From positions 1 to 9,850 of the forward strand of contig CAYXVU010000227.1 of the NCBI GenBank assembly GCA_964468725.1: 9,850 nucleotides of DNA, in the 5' to 3' direction. Position numbers and translations under genes: made by a program. The DNA comes from CAYXVU01 sp964468725. GTDB lineage: Bacteria; Acidobacteriota; Blastocatellia; UBA7656. Below, piece by piece: positions 1 to 5,944 of the stretch. How positions within the stretch are numbered: the first letter of the stretch is position 1; every line of letters starts with the position of its first letter. A model generated the notes under the pieces. It was given only the letters and a program-made list of their open reading frames with translations. It was not told where the DNA came from and searched no databases.

Positions 1-1073
1 GAATAATTGACAGCGCCGGAGAGCGGCAAAATGAGCACCGCGCCGGTGATCAAACGGGCGCGATAATCGGCCATGCGTTGACGACGCAACTGGTCGCGCG
101 CGGTCTCTGCAGCACGCAAGGCATCGCCTTCGTATTCGCTGGCGCGACTCTCGGCTGCGGCTTTGAGGTTGGCGGGCAGATGCAGCCCGATCGCTTGTCC
201 GAGCAGGTCTCCCAAATCGTCCTGCGCTTTCAGGCGGGTTCGCCATTGCGGGCGCAGGCGATCCAACAAAAAGCCATAAGCAGGCCCCGACCCGTAGGCA
301 AACGAGCGCACAAAGCTTGGCCGTTTTTCTGCCGCTTCCAGATGTTTGGCCACCCGGTAAGTCGCTTCAGCGGCGCTTGGTTGACTCAACCGAAAGCCGG
401 TATATTCGGCTAGCCCTTCGTTGATCTCCAATGCGCGTTCTGTGGTCGCCGCTTGGGCAAACTGTGCGCGCCGCTGGGCGCGAAAGAGGAGCGCGTCGTT
501 GATGGCTTTGCGCGATTCGTTGCCGCGTTCGAGCAGAGCGCGTCTGAGCGCGCGCCATTCCAATTGCAACCACACGCGCCCGTCAACCGCATCGAGATGA
601 TCGTTTGCCGGATTCGTCGCCGGTAAGCCGATTTTTTCCTGAATGCGGTGGTAGAGTTCGTGCAGCATCAACGTGGCGCGCACCTGCTTGTCTTCGGGCA
701 GAGGCCAGATGACCATTGTCCATTTCACACCTGCCCACTTGATGGCCGTGTTGGCCATCGGCACTTCATCGGGCAAGTAACCGAAGAAGAGATCGCCTTG
801 CTTGGTCAAGCGGCCTTCCGCATCGCTTTGATTGGCGACGACTTGCCGATTCATCGGGCTGGCAAAGATCATCGGCCCACAAAGCGTGTGCCTCCACAAG
901 CGCCCGTTGTCGGCGCGACACAGTTCTGCGGCTTCGCGGAAGTACTCTGCCGCTAAGGCAAAATTTTGATCAATCTGGCAACTTGCCGATTCACTGTGTC
1001 GGCTGCGTGCCTGCGGCGCAGCGATCAGCAACAGAGATAGACACACGACGAGATACGAAGTCACCTTTTGCAT
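1..1073 (-). CDS. Secreted gluzincin-type zinc metallopeptidase-like protein, partial at its 3' end
   Basis: Reading the minus strand from ATG at 1073 gives 357 codons without a stop before the window edge, so the C-terminus is missing. A strong ribosome site (GGGAGG, 1083-1078) precedes the ATG. Residues 1-23 look like a signal peptide: a short basic start, then a hydrophobic run VVCLSLLLIAA, then an A-x-A-like end. HELYH at 138-142 matches the zinc-binding HExxH motif, and E-G-L-A-E-Y at 219-224, about 77 residues later, supplies the downstream glutamate typical of gluzincins. I infer an exported zinc peptidase acting in the periplasm or outside the cell; the substrate is unknown. I do not recognise a named family. 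The downstream part (300-340) is rich in Ala, Arg and Glu and helical, followed by a hydrophobic stretch near 341-354. It lies 107 bases downstream of the exported protein gene and may or may not share its transcript. Confidence 0.8.
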   Translation of the reverse strand, partial: MQKVTSYLVVCLSLLLIAAPQARSRHSESASCQIDQNFALAAEYFREAAELCRADNGRLWRHTLCGPMIFASPMNRQVVANQSDAEGRLTKQGDLFFGYLPDEVPMANTAIKWAGVKWTMVIWPLPEDKQVRATLMLHELYHRIQEKIGLPATNPANDHLDAVDGRVWLQLEWRALRRALLERGNESRKAINDALLFRAQRRAQFAQAATTERALEINEGLAEYTGFRLSQPSAAEATYRVAKHLEAAEKRPSFVRSFAYGSGPAYGFLLDRLRPQWRTRLKAQDDLGDLLGQAIGLHLPANLKAAAESRASEYEGDALRAAETARDQLRRQRMADYRARLITGAVLILPLSGAVNY

Positions 1074-1180
1074 AAGAACCTCCCAGTCAAGATAACTAAC
1101 GATTAAGAGTTGACGGTTGTGTGATGTACCGGATTGCGGAGTATGACCCGACCGGTCAGAAGTTGACGGCTTCGCAACGA

Positions 1181-2149
1181 TCAGTTGGCGGTTTCGCTAT
1201 CCGCCAACTTGATGCGGAATTGCAGCTCATACTTTTTATTTGACCCGCTTAAAAAATGATTGCTCAAATCGTAGTCCAAAGCGGAGTCAAGGGCAGCGAC
1301 GCCCGCCCAATTCGACCCGACGACTTCGCGGTTGTCTCCCTGCGCCCGGTCGAGGCGTTGCAGATCAAAACGGATACCAAGGTTGTCGGTCGGGCGATTG
1401 CGCAAATACTCATCAATCGTCAGACGCACAGCTAGCGGATAGTTGTTGACATCGGCGCTCGCATCGGCGGTCGGGTGCAAGATGATCTCTTGCGCTTCTG
1501 CGAATAAAACATCCGCCGCGTTGCGCGCCACTTCGCGCCCGTCTTCGAGCAAAACGACTTCGGCTACGAAGCGATGGGGAATCTTGCGAGCTTGCACATT
1601 GATGATGCCGCCGGGGCTGACTTTCAAGACGTTGATTTCCAGCGGGCGCGTCTTACCGGAAGCGAGTCGCACGCTCTGCTCGGTCATCGCGGGCGTGATT
1701 TCAATCTTCAATCTCTGGTCTCCGCCGCCTTCGCCAAACGGCAGCAATACAATCTCTTCATCAAAACCGATTCGCAGAGCATGCGCTTGCCGGTCTTCTT
1801 CATAGAGCGGCAGTCGGCGCTCGGAATAACCATAGAGTCGTCGCGTCTCTAATTGCGTGCGCACCTGCAAAGCGTTTTCTACCGTAAGGTCGGTCAAAAA
1901 TTTCGCCTGCATGCGAAAGCGTTCGCCATGCAGATCAAGGTCGAAATCTGTGCCCGGTGGCCCGGCAATCAGGTACGATGCGACTGTATTTTTCTCCTGG
2001 CCATTCTCTTCAATCACCGCCACGTGAAATTGGATGCGATTGCCCGCATCTGATTCGGCGGGCGATGCGGCCAATCGCGCATCGCTTTCGGTGAGCAGAG
2101 TCAGCAGGAAAACCAATAGGGTGAAGAAAAGTTTCGTATGCAATTTCAT
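1181..2149 (-). CDS. Exported protein of unknown function, third gene of a sigma/anti-sigma cassette
   Basis: The 322-residue product starts with a clear signal peptide (MKLHTKLFFTLLVFLLTLL, cleavage probably near residues 24-30) and has no later membrane segment. The mature part is predicted to be beta-rich and appears to hold two modules: about 35-155, with alternating hydrophobic and charged strands, and about 170-270, with another strand-rich block. I do not recognise a named domain or catalytic motif. Its ATG overlaps the TGA of the anti-sigma gene by 4 bases (ATGA, 2149-2146), so the two are almost certainly translationally coupled. The context suggests a periplasmic or outer-surface partner or target of the sigma/anti-sigma pair, for example a sensor or structural envelope protein. 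That role is inference; only export and coupling are directly supported. Confidence 0.85.
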   Translation of the reverse strand: MKLHTKLFFTLLVFLLTLLTESDARLAASPAESDAGNRIQFHVAVIEENGQEKNTVASYLIAGPPGTDFDLDLHGERFRMQAKFLTDLTVENALQVRTQLETRRLYGYSERRLPLYEEDRQAHALRIGFDEEIVLLPFGEGGGDQRLKIEITPAMTEQSVRLASGKTRPLEINVLKVSPGGIINVQARKIPHRFVAEVVLLEDGREVARNAADVLFAEAQEIILHPTADASADVNNYPLAVRLTIDEYLRNRPTDNLGIRFDLQRLDRAQGDNREVVGSNWAGVAALDSALDYDLSNHFLSGSNKKYELQFRIKLADSETAN

Positions 2150-2622
2150 CGTTGGCCTCGTTCGGCGCGTTTTGCGGCATAGATGACTGCCCGTGCGCCG
2201 CGATCAAAGCGCGACAAATCGAAAGCGGTCGGCGCGGCGGTCTCATTAGGGGGCGGCACAATCACTCTACGCCCGTCGCTTGGCCCTTTCGCCGGTTGGA
2301 TGGCGCGTTGCGCCACGAGCCACCCGCTCAGACCGACGAGCAGGCACAGCAGTAAAGCGAAGACCGGCGCGGGCAGAGCAATCGTTCGTTGCCACAACGG
2401 TGCAGCCTGTGCGCCGAGAATGCGGTTGAGCGCCCGTTGTTGTTGGGCGGGGTCGGGTTGAACCTCGTAGGCGACGAGTTGATGGCGCAGGCGCAGAAAA
2501 TCTTTTTGCGCCTGCCGACAACTCGCGCAAACCGCCAGATGCTCAACAAGCGCATCCATCTCGGTCAGCGCCAACTCGCCGTCTATCATCAAAGAGACTT
2601 TTTCGGTCATCTCACAATTCAT
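2146..2622 (-). CDS. Zinc-finger (ZAS-type) transmembrane anti-sigma factor
   Basis: The 158-residue product (from ATG at 2622) carries H28-x3-C32-x2-C35, the zinc-binding HxxxCxxC signature of anti-sigma factors that hold ECF sigma factors inactive at the membrane. One hydrophobic helix at about 83-105 separates a cytoplasmic N-terminal zinc domain from a C-terminal tail (about 106-158) expected outside the membrane, which begins with a Pro-rich linker. The reading frame is open as far as 2745, but ATG 2622 is chosen because GAGG sits 6 bases upstream and because it overlaps the end of the sigma gene by 11 bases, typical of coupled sigma/anti-sigma pairs. A second ATG at 2610 has a poorer ribosome site. 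The gene ends in an ATGA overlap with the exported protein gene. The partner is inferred to be the sigma factor encoded just upstream. Confidence 0.9.
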   Translation of the reverse strand: MNCEMTEKVSLMIDGELALTEMDALVEHLAVCASCRQAQKDFLRLRHQLVAYEVQPDPAQQQRALNRILGAQAAPLWQRTIALPAPVFALLLCLLVGLSGWLVAQRAIQPAKGPSDGRRVIVPPPNETAAPTAFDLSRFDRGARAVIYAAKRAERGQR

Positions 2623-3157
2623 ACTCAACCTCGTTTGCCGTTCCTGATGCCGTTTGCGCCTCTGTCCACTTGGCGCGCAACGTCGAACGGGCGCGAAAGA
2701 TATCCACTTTGACTTTGCTCTCCGACACTGCCAGTACGCGCGCAATGTCGCGGTAGCTCATCTCTTCTTGCTCGCGCAACACCAGCGCCGCACGCTGCGG
2801 TTCGGGCAACGACGCCAGCCAGTCGAGCACCAGATGCCGCTGTTCAGCATCTTCAAAAGCGGCTTCGGGGCTGACCGTTTTAGGCCGAAAGACTTCGACG
2901 ACTTTATCGAAAAAGCGCACCCGTGTTCGGCGGCGCTTCAATTCGTTTAAGGCCAGATTGCGCGCCACGCGAAAGAGCCAAAACCGCGCTTCTCCAATGG
3001 GCACGCGCCCGAACGCCTGGCGATAGAATTGCAAAAAAGTCTCTTGCGCAATGTCTTCGGCGGCGCTGCGACTGGCAAGCAGACAATCGAGAAAACGGCA
3101 CAGCGACGGATAGACCTCGCTGAAGACCATCTCAAACTCTTCTCGCTCTCGCGCCAT
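2612..3157 (-). CDS. ECF-family RNA polymerase sigma factor
   Basis: The 181-residue protein has the two-domain layout of sigma70 group 4 factors. Region 2 spans about residues 10-80, including AAEDIAQETFLQFYR at 32-46 and the helix FRVARNLALNELKRRR at 62-77, used for core binding and -10 recognition. Region 4 spans about 113-165, with the helix-turn-helix SYRDIARVLAVSESKVK at 134-150 for -35 contacts. There is no region 1.1 or 3. ATG at 3157 has AGGA 6 bases upstream and gives the usual family length. The stop codon lies inside the start of the anti-sigma gene, and the exported protein gene follows, so the three form one unit. The sigma factor is presumably released on an envelope signal sensed through the anti-sigma factor. 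I found no convincing autoregulatory promoter upstream. Confidence 0.95.
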   Translation of the reverse strand: MAREREEFEMVFSEVYPSLCRFLDCLLASRSAAEDIAQETFLQFYRQAFGRVPIGEARFWLFRVARNLALNELKRRRTRVRFFDKVVEVFRPKTVSPEAAFEDAEQRHLVLDWLASLPEPQRAALVLREQEEMSYRDIARVLAVSESKVKVDIFRARSTLRAKWTEAQTASGTANEVEYEL

Positions 3158-3227
3158 ATTCGTTCCTACGCTAGAGAAAACAACTGAGCCGATGAAAAGT
3201 TACGGGCGGCAGAAGAATTTTATCGCC

Positions 3228-3317
3228 CTCGGGAGGCAATCCCGGAGTCGCAGGTGAAATGAATGACAACGGAGATGTCTCATCGCAGGTTCTCACCAGC
3301 CCAGCGCGCGGCGCTGG
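3228..3317. other. Two hairpins in the 206-base gap between the sigma gene and the methyltransferase stop
   Basis: The gap 3158-3363 holds no gene that I can support. It contains a perfect 7-bp hairpin (CCAGCGC, loop GCG, GCGCTGG at 3301-3317) and a bulged one (CTCGGGA / TCCCGGAG, 3228-3247). The first lies about 50 bases downstream of the methyltransferase gene and could help end its transcript, but no T-run follows it on the minus strand, so it is not a standard intrinsic terminator. Confidence 0.25.
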
Positions 3318-3363
3318 CAGACTGTCTCTGCTGCGAGTGTGGCGTGATGAAATCGGGCAGGCA

Positions 3364-4005
3364 TCAGAAAATGGCTTGTGCGATCAGGTAGAGGAGCGAA
3401 CGGCTGTCGCTGCCTTTGAGGCGTTGCGCCCATGAGGTCTCCAAATGCGGCCAGTCGGCAGGCGCAAGCACGCCGCTCTCTCTGATGGCGAAGCTGCTGG
3501 CAGCATAACGAACACGGAGCGTTGTACGGATAAACTCTTCGGAGAGCGGCTCGATGGCCAGCCGTTCGAGTTCGGCGCGGTCACGCAGCGGATCAAAACC
3601 GATGATGATTTCCAGCCAAGCCTGCGGCGCGCAGATGCGCCGCAGGTTGCTGAGCGCCGAGACATCGCCAGTTGCGACAGCGCCGAGCAAGCTGCCCCAA
3701 GGAAAGTGCACATGCACTTCGTCGGCTACGCCGTTTAACTCTTCAGGCAAACTTTCGATGGCGGACTGCACGAACAGCACGTTGGGCGCGCCGCCTTTAC
3801 TCGGTTTCCGATGAATCTTCTCCGAGATTTTCGTCAACGCCTTCGGGCTCGCGTCTATGCCGATGTAGAACTTGTCGGGGTTGGCGCGCGCCGATTGGTA
3901 GACAAAGCGACCGTCGCCCGTTCCGATGTCCACAATCACCCCGCCGGTAGGGCGCGATGAGTTCGTCGAATGATCGTCAATCGAGTTAGTGAGTGGTGCT
4001 GCCAC
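3364..4005 (-). CDS. 16S rRNA (adenine-1408-N1) methyltransferase homologue, KamB/NpmA family (aminoglycoside-resistance type)
   Basis: The 213-residue frame read from GTG 4005 matches the KamB/NpmA class, which methylates A1408 of 16S rRNA using S-adenosylmethionine and confers kanamycin/apramycin-type resistance. Visible signatures: V-D-I-G-T-G-D-G-R at 25-33 (motif I, D26 aligning with NpmA D30), G-I-D at 49-51 (D51 aligning with D55), K-P-S-K-G-G at 67-72, F-P-W-G at 101-104 (W103 aligning with W107) and S-W-A-Q-R-L at 191-196 (W192 aligning with W197, one of the two tryptophans that stack on the flipped adenine). R195 and R202 align with NpmA R200 and R207, while the R205 equivalent is Asp. 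These alignments are from memory of NpmA. The GTG has AAAGG 6 bases upstream, but homology indicates that the original start was ATG 4021 in another frame (see the separate entry). The first 20 or so residues read here are therefore not homologous to the family. Activity is uncertain. Confidence 0.8.
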   Translation of the reverse strand: MAAPLTNSIDDHSTNSSRPTGGVIVDIGTGDGRFVYQSARANPDKFYIGIDASPKALTKISEKIHRKPSKGGAPNVLFVQSAIESLPEELNGVADEVHVHFPWGSLLGAVATGDVSALSNLRRICAPQAWLEIIIGFDPLRDRAELERLAIEPLSEEFIRTTLRVRYAASSFAIRESGVLAPADWPHLETSWAQRLKGSDSRSLLYLIAQAIF

Positions 4006-4021
4006 GAATAACCTTTAACAT
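3939..4021 (-). pseudogene. Decayed ancestral N-terminus of the A1408 methyltransferase gene
   Basis: An ATG at 4021, with a strong ribosome site (AGGA 7 bases upstream), reads M-L-K-V-I-R-G-S-T-T-H, then TAA (3988-3986), L-D, then TGA (3979-3977), then R-S-F-D-E-L-I-A-P-Y-R-R. This resembles the NpmA and KamB N-termini in sequence and length: 30 residues precede the motif-I Asp, against 29 in NpmA. The frame joins the intact core only if one G is removed from the G4 run at 3942-3939. Both stops are one C-to-T change from sense codons (CAA and CGA). Either the gene is inactivated or it is now translated from the downstream GTG 4005. Confidence 0.7.
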
Positions 4022-4051
4022 ACAAACTTCCTTTCCGGTTGCGCGCTCTTT

Positions 4052-4675
4052 CTAAGAAGCCGGACGCGCTAACTCTGCAAACTGTTCGGTGAGCTTTTCG
4101 ATTGCGGCTTTGTGGTGCAAGTCTTCCCCGGCGAGAATCTGAAGCTTGCGAGTGACCAAGCTGAAGCCTTCCCGAACCTCTTCACGAAGCTGTCCGATTT
4201 CACCCCGAACCTCTTCACGAAGCTGCTGATTTTCAGCTTGGTTTGCTTCACGAAGTTGCCCGATTTCACCCCGAACCTCTTCACGAAGTTGCCCGATTTC
4301 NNNNNNNNNNNNNNNNNNNNNNNNNNNNNNNNNNNNNNNNNNNNNNNNNNNNNNNNNNNNNNNNNNNNNNNNNNNNNNNNNNNNNNNNNNNNNNNNNNNN
4401 TCACGAAGTTGCCCGATTTCACCCCGAACCTCTTCACGAAGTTGCCCGATTTCACTCCGAACTTCTTCACGAAGTTGCCCGATTTCACCCCGAACCTCTT
4501 CACGAAGTTGCCCGATTTCACCCCGAACCTCTGCATGAAATTGCACCATTTCAATGCGCAAGGTTTCGCCTAGCGTATTGATTCGGTTGAGAATCGCTTC
4601 CACTCCGGGTTTGGTCACCTTGTCATCCGCGCTATCGTCTCCCGGTAAGCTCCGAGTGTATTCTTCATCGCTCAT
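4052..4675 (-). CDS. Coiled-coil protein with tandem 11-residue repeats, interrupted by an assembly gap
   Basis: With the gap taken at face value, the product is 207 residues from ATG 4675, which has AAGGAG 7 bases upstream; this is better than GTG 4693. An acidic head (about 1-25) and a helix (26-48) are followed by hendecad repeats of the type E-V-R-G-E-I-G-Q-L-R-E, which should form a long alpha-helical coiled coil, with one diverged copy (A-N-Q-A-E-N-Q-Q-L-R-E). The tail (about 170-207, ending F-A-E-L-A-R-P-A-S) is helical too. There is no signal peptide or membrane segment, so it is probably cytosolic and oligomeric. The function is unknown. The stop lies only 30 bases before the original ATG of the methyltransferase gene, so the two are likely co-transcribed. 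The true number of repeats is unknown because of the 100-N gap. Confidence 0.8.
   Translation of the reverse strand: MSDEEYTRSLPGDDSADDKVTKPGVEAILNRINTLGETLRIEMVQFHAEVRGEIGQLREEVRGEIGQLREEVRSEIGQLREEVRGEIGQLRXXXXXXXXXXXXXXXXXXXXXXXXXXXXXXXXXXEIGQLREEVRGEIGQLREANQAENQQLREEVRGEIGQLREEVREGFSLVTRKLQILAGEDLHHKAAIEKLTEQFAELARPAS
4168..4551 (-). repeat. 33-bp in-frame tandem repeats (minisatellite) inside the coiled-coil gene
   Basis: On the plus strand, units begin at 4168, 4201, 4234, 4267, then after the gap at 4420, 4453, 4486 and 4519. The units at 4267, 4420 and 4486 are identical over all 33 bases. The outer units (4168, 4519) and the unit at 4234 have diverged. Near-identity of the central copies suggests recent slippage or unequal recombination and explains why the assembly broke here. 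Confidence 0.95.
4301..4400. other. Assembly gap (100 N) inside the tandem repeat
   Basis: Exactly 100 Ns replace unknown sequence. Given the 33-bp period and the bases on either side, the real gap should be 13 + 33k bases (79 or 112 are nearest), so 100 is most likely a placeholder of undetermined length. The reading frame is kept across it only because 100 and 13 + 33k leave the same remainder modulo 3. Confidence 0.95.
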
Positions 4676-4770
4676 GTGATTGCTCCTTTCCACCGCTGTT
4701 TTTCGGTTGCGTTCAACGGGGGAGGAGATGGCTCATCATTCGCAATTACCAAGTTGCCTATGCGAGCTTG

Positions 4771-4798
4771 ATTGTATCATTCGCTCCAATTTGGTCAA
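4771..4798 (-). promoter_or_regulatory. Sigma70-type promoter for the coiled-coil and methyltransferase genes
   Basis: On the minus strand, TTGACC (4798-4793), a 16-base spacer and TACAAT (4776-4771) form a 5/6 plus 5/6 match to the -35 and -10 consensus, with an extended -10 TG in place (TGATACAAT). Transcription would begin near 4764 and leave a leader of about 90 bases before ATG 4675. The two genes downstream are 30 bases apart and should share this transcript. Confidence 0.55.
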
Positions 4799-4858
4799 TC
4801 AACTTCTGGGTAACCGATTCATTCTGCTCTTGTCATAGCGATGCGCCGTTTTGCCGCC

Positions 4859-5812
4859 TCATTGGCCATCGCCTGACTCGCTTTTCTTCTCTACCGGAAA
4901 GCCGTTTTCGTACCACGCGTTGAAGCCTCCGGCGAGCGGGCGCACACGGTCAATCCCTCGACGTTTGAGTAAGAGCGCTACCCGAGCGCTCGACGCTTCG
5001 TTCGGTCAGGTGCAAAACAACACGACTTCCTGCGCGCGCGGAATCTGTTCATGATGGGCTTCGAGTTCTTCCGGCGAGAGGCGAATGGCGCCGGGGATGG
5101 TTTGCGGTTCGGCTTCGAATTCGACCGCATGGCGCAAATCAACGACGACGACCTCTTCGCCGTGCGCCAAACGCTCGTTCAATTCTGAGGGCGTAATGCG
5201 CGCGATGCGAAGCTCGCGCAAAAATTTTCGGCGCTGCGCATACTTCCAGACAATGTAGGCTGCAAGCCCGCCGCCCAATAGCACTAGCAAGCCTGAGCCG
5301 AACTGCGCCGCATATTCGGCGACCCGTTCAAACTGATCGCTGAAGAGGTAGCCGACGCCCGCAAAGGTGCCGACATAGAGCAGCGCGCCGAGCAGGTCGA
5401 ACAATAGAAAGCGCGGCCAGCGCATGCCGATGATTCCGGCAAGCGGCGGCGCCATGGTATTCAGACCCGGCACGAATTTGGCGATCAATAGCGAACGCGC
5501 ACCGTGATGGGCGAATGAGTTTTCGGTCTTGCGAACACAAGAGTCGGGTTCGAGCGAGATGCGACAAAGCAAGTTCAAAACCTTGCCGCCGCGCACTCGC
5601 CCGATCTGATACCAGATAGCATCGCTCAGCATCGAAGCTGCAACCGCGACGGCAATACAAGCAACCGGATTCAGTCTCCCTTGGCCCGCCAACGCGCCCG
5701 CTGCCAGTAGCAAAGGGGTTGCTGGAATCGGCAGGCCAATCTGTTCGCCGAACATCCAAACGAAGAGAACCACGTAACCGTGGTCGATGAGAAATTGCAA
5801 GGTTTCGTTCAC
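4859..5812 (-). CDS. DedA-family membrane protein fused to a rhodanese domain; probable selenoprotein (TGA at codon 269 read as Sec)
   Basis: Translation starts at GTG 5812 with GGAG 6 bases upstream. Residues 1 to about 195 are a DedA/SNARE-associated domain: hydrophobic segments near 12-40, 48-66, 104-128, 136-157 and 172-190, an E-Q-I-G-L-P-I-P loop (23-30) and K-F-V-P-G-L-N-T (112-119). Residues about 205-310 are a rhodanese domain in the cytoplasm, with V-V-V-V-D-L-R at 221-227. The frame meets TGA at codon 269, directly after F-C-T, but continues without another stop for 48 codons: P-N-E-A-S-S-A-R-V-A, then V-R-P-L-A-G-G-F-N-A-W and G-F-P-V-E, completing a standard rhodanese fold, to TGA at 4861-4859. 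Relatives, as I recall them, have Cys where this TGA lies (C-x-C-P-N-E). With a SECIS-like hairpin just downstream I infer selenocysteine, giving 317 residues and C267-T-U269. Role: probably membrane-linked sulfur or redox transfer. The alternative is a nonsense mutation leaving a 268-residue truncated protein. Confidence 0.85.
4973..4991 (-). promoter_or_regulatory. Candidate bacterial SECIS element
   Basis: On the mRNA, GAGCGCU (4991-4985), loop CGGGU (4984-4980) and AGCGCUC (4979-4973) form a perfect 7-bp hairpin. The stem starts 15 nt and the apical loop 22 nt after the TGA at 5008-5006. Bacterial SECIS elements read by SelB lie immediately downstream of the UGA with the loop roughly 16-37 nt away and a G in the first two loop positions; the second loop base here is G. 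The hairpin is inside codons for S-A-R-V-A-L. Confidence 0.65.
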
Positions 5813-5917
5813 GCCTGTCTCCGTTCCGCAATCTGCGCCGACTCATCTTAGCGCAAAGCCCTGCGCTGCTGTCGAATGCTCTCTCGCCCGCACGCAACGC
5901 TCTGCTCTTTTCTTTAT

Positions 5918-5944
5918 GCCGAAATCACTTTAGATTATTTCGGC
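5918..5944. promoter_or_regulatory. Inverted repeat in the divergent intergenic region, possible operator
   Basis: GCCGAAAT (5918-5925) and ATTTCGGC (5937-5944) are perfect 8-base arms separated by an AT-rich 11-base spacer. The site lies between the divergent DedA-rhodanese and thioesterase genes and has the size of a dimeric repressor site. A second inverted repeat, GCTCCT / AGGAGC, follows at 5967-5986. No T-run follows either, so a terminator is unlikely. The rest of 5813-6035 holds no gene that I can see. Confidence 0.35.

Noticed and set aside
648..956. Plus-strand 102-residue frame
   Set aside because: It lies opposite the metallopeptidase gene, which has a signal peptide, zinc motifs and a ribosome site; this frame has none.
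3172..3203. ECF-type autoregulatory promoter (GTAACTTTT ... TCTCTA) upstream of the sigma gene
   Set aside because: The distance between the GTAAC box (3203-3199) and TCTA (3175-3172) is 23 bases, too long for a GGAAC-type ECF promoter.
3301..3317. Intrinsic terminator of the methyltransferase gene
   Set aside because: The stem is perfect but there is no T-run on the minus strand after it. Kept only as a low-confidence hairpin.
3977..3979. TGA in the methyltransferase N-terminus as a second selenocysteine codon
   Set aside because: A TAA lies three codons earlier and a frameshift follows. The family has no Cys there and CGA is the simpler ancestor, so decay explains it better.
4168..4551. 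CRISPR array
   Set aside because: The 33-bp units are directly adjacent without unique spacers and keep an open coding frame of 11 residues per unit.
4851..5054. Plus-strand 67-residue frame
   Set aside because: It is antisense to the rhodanese C-terminal region and shows no recognisable protein features or ribosome site.
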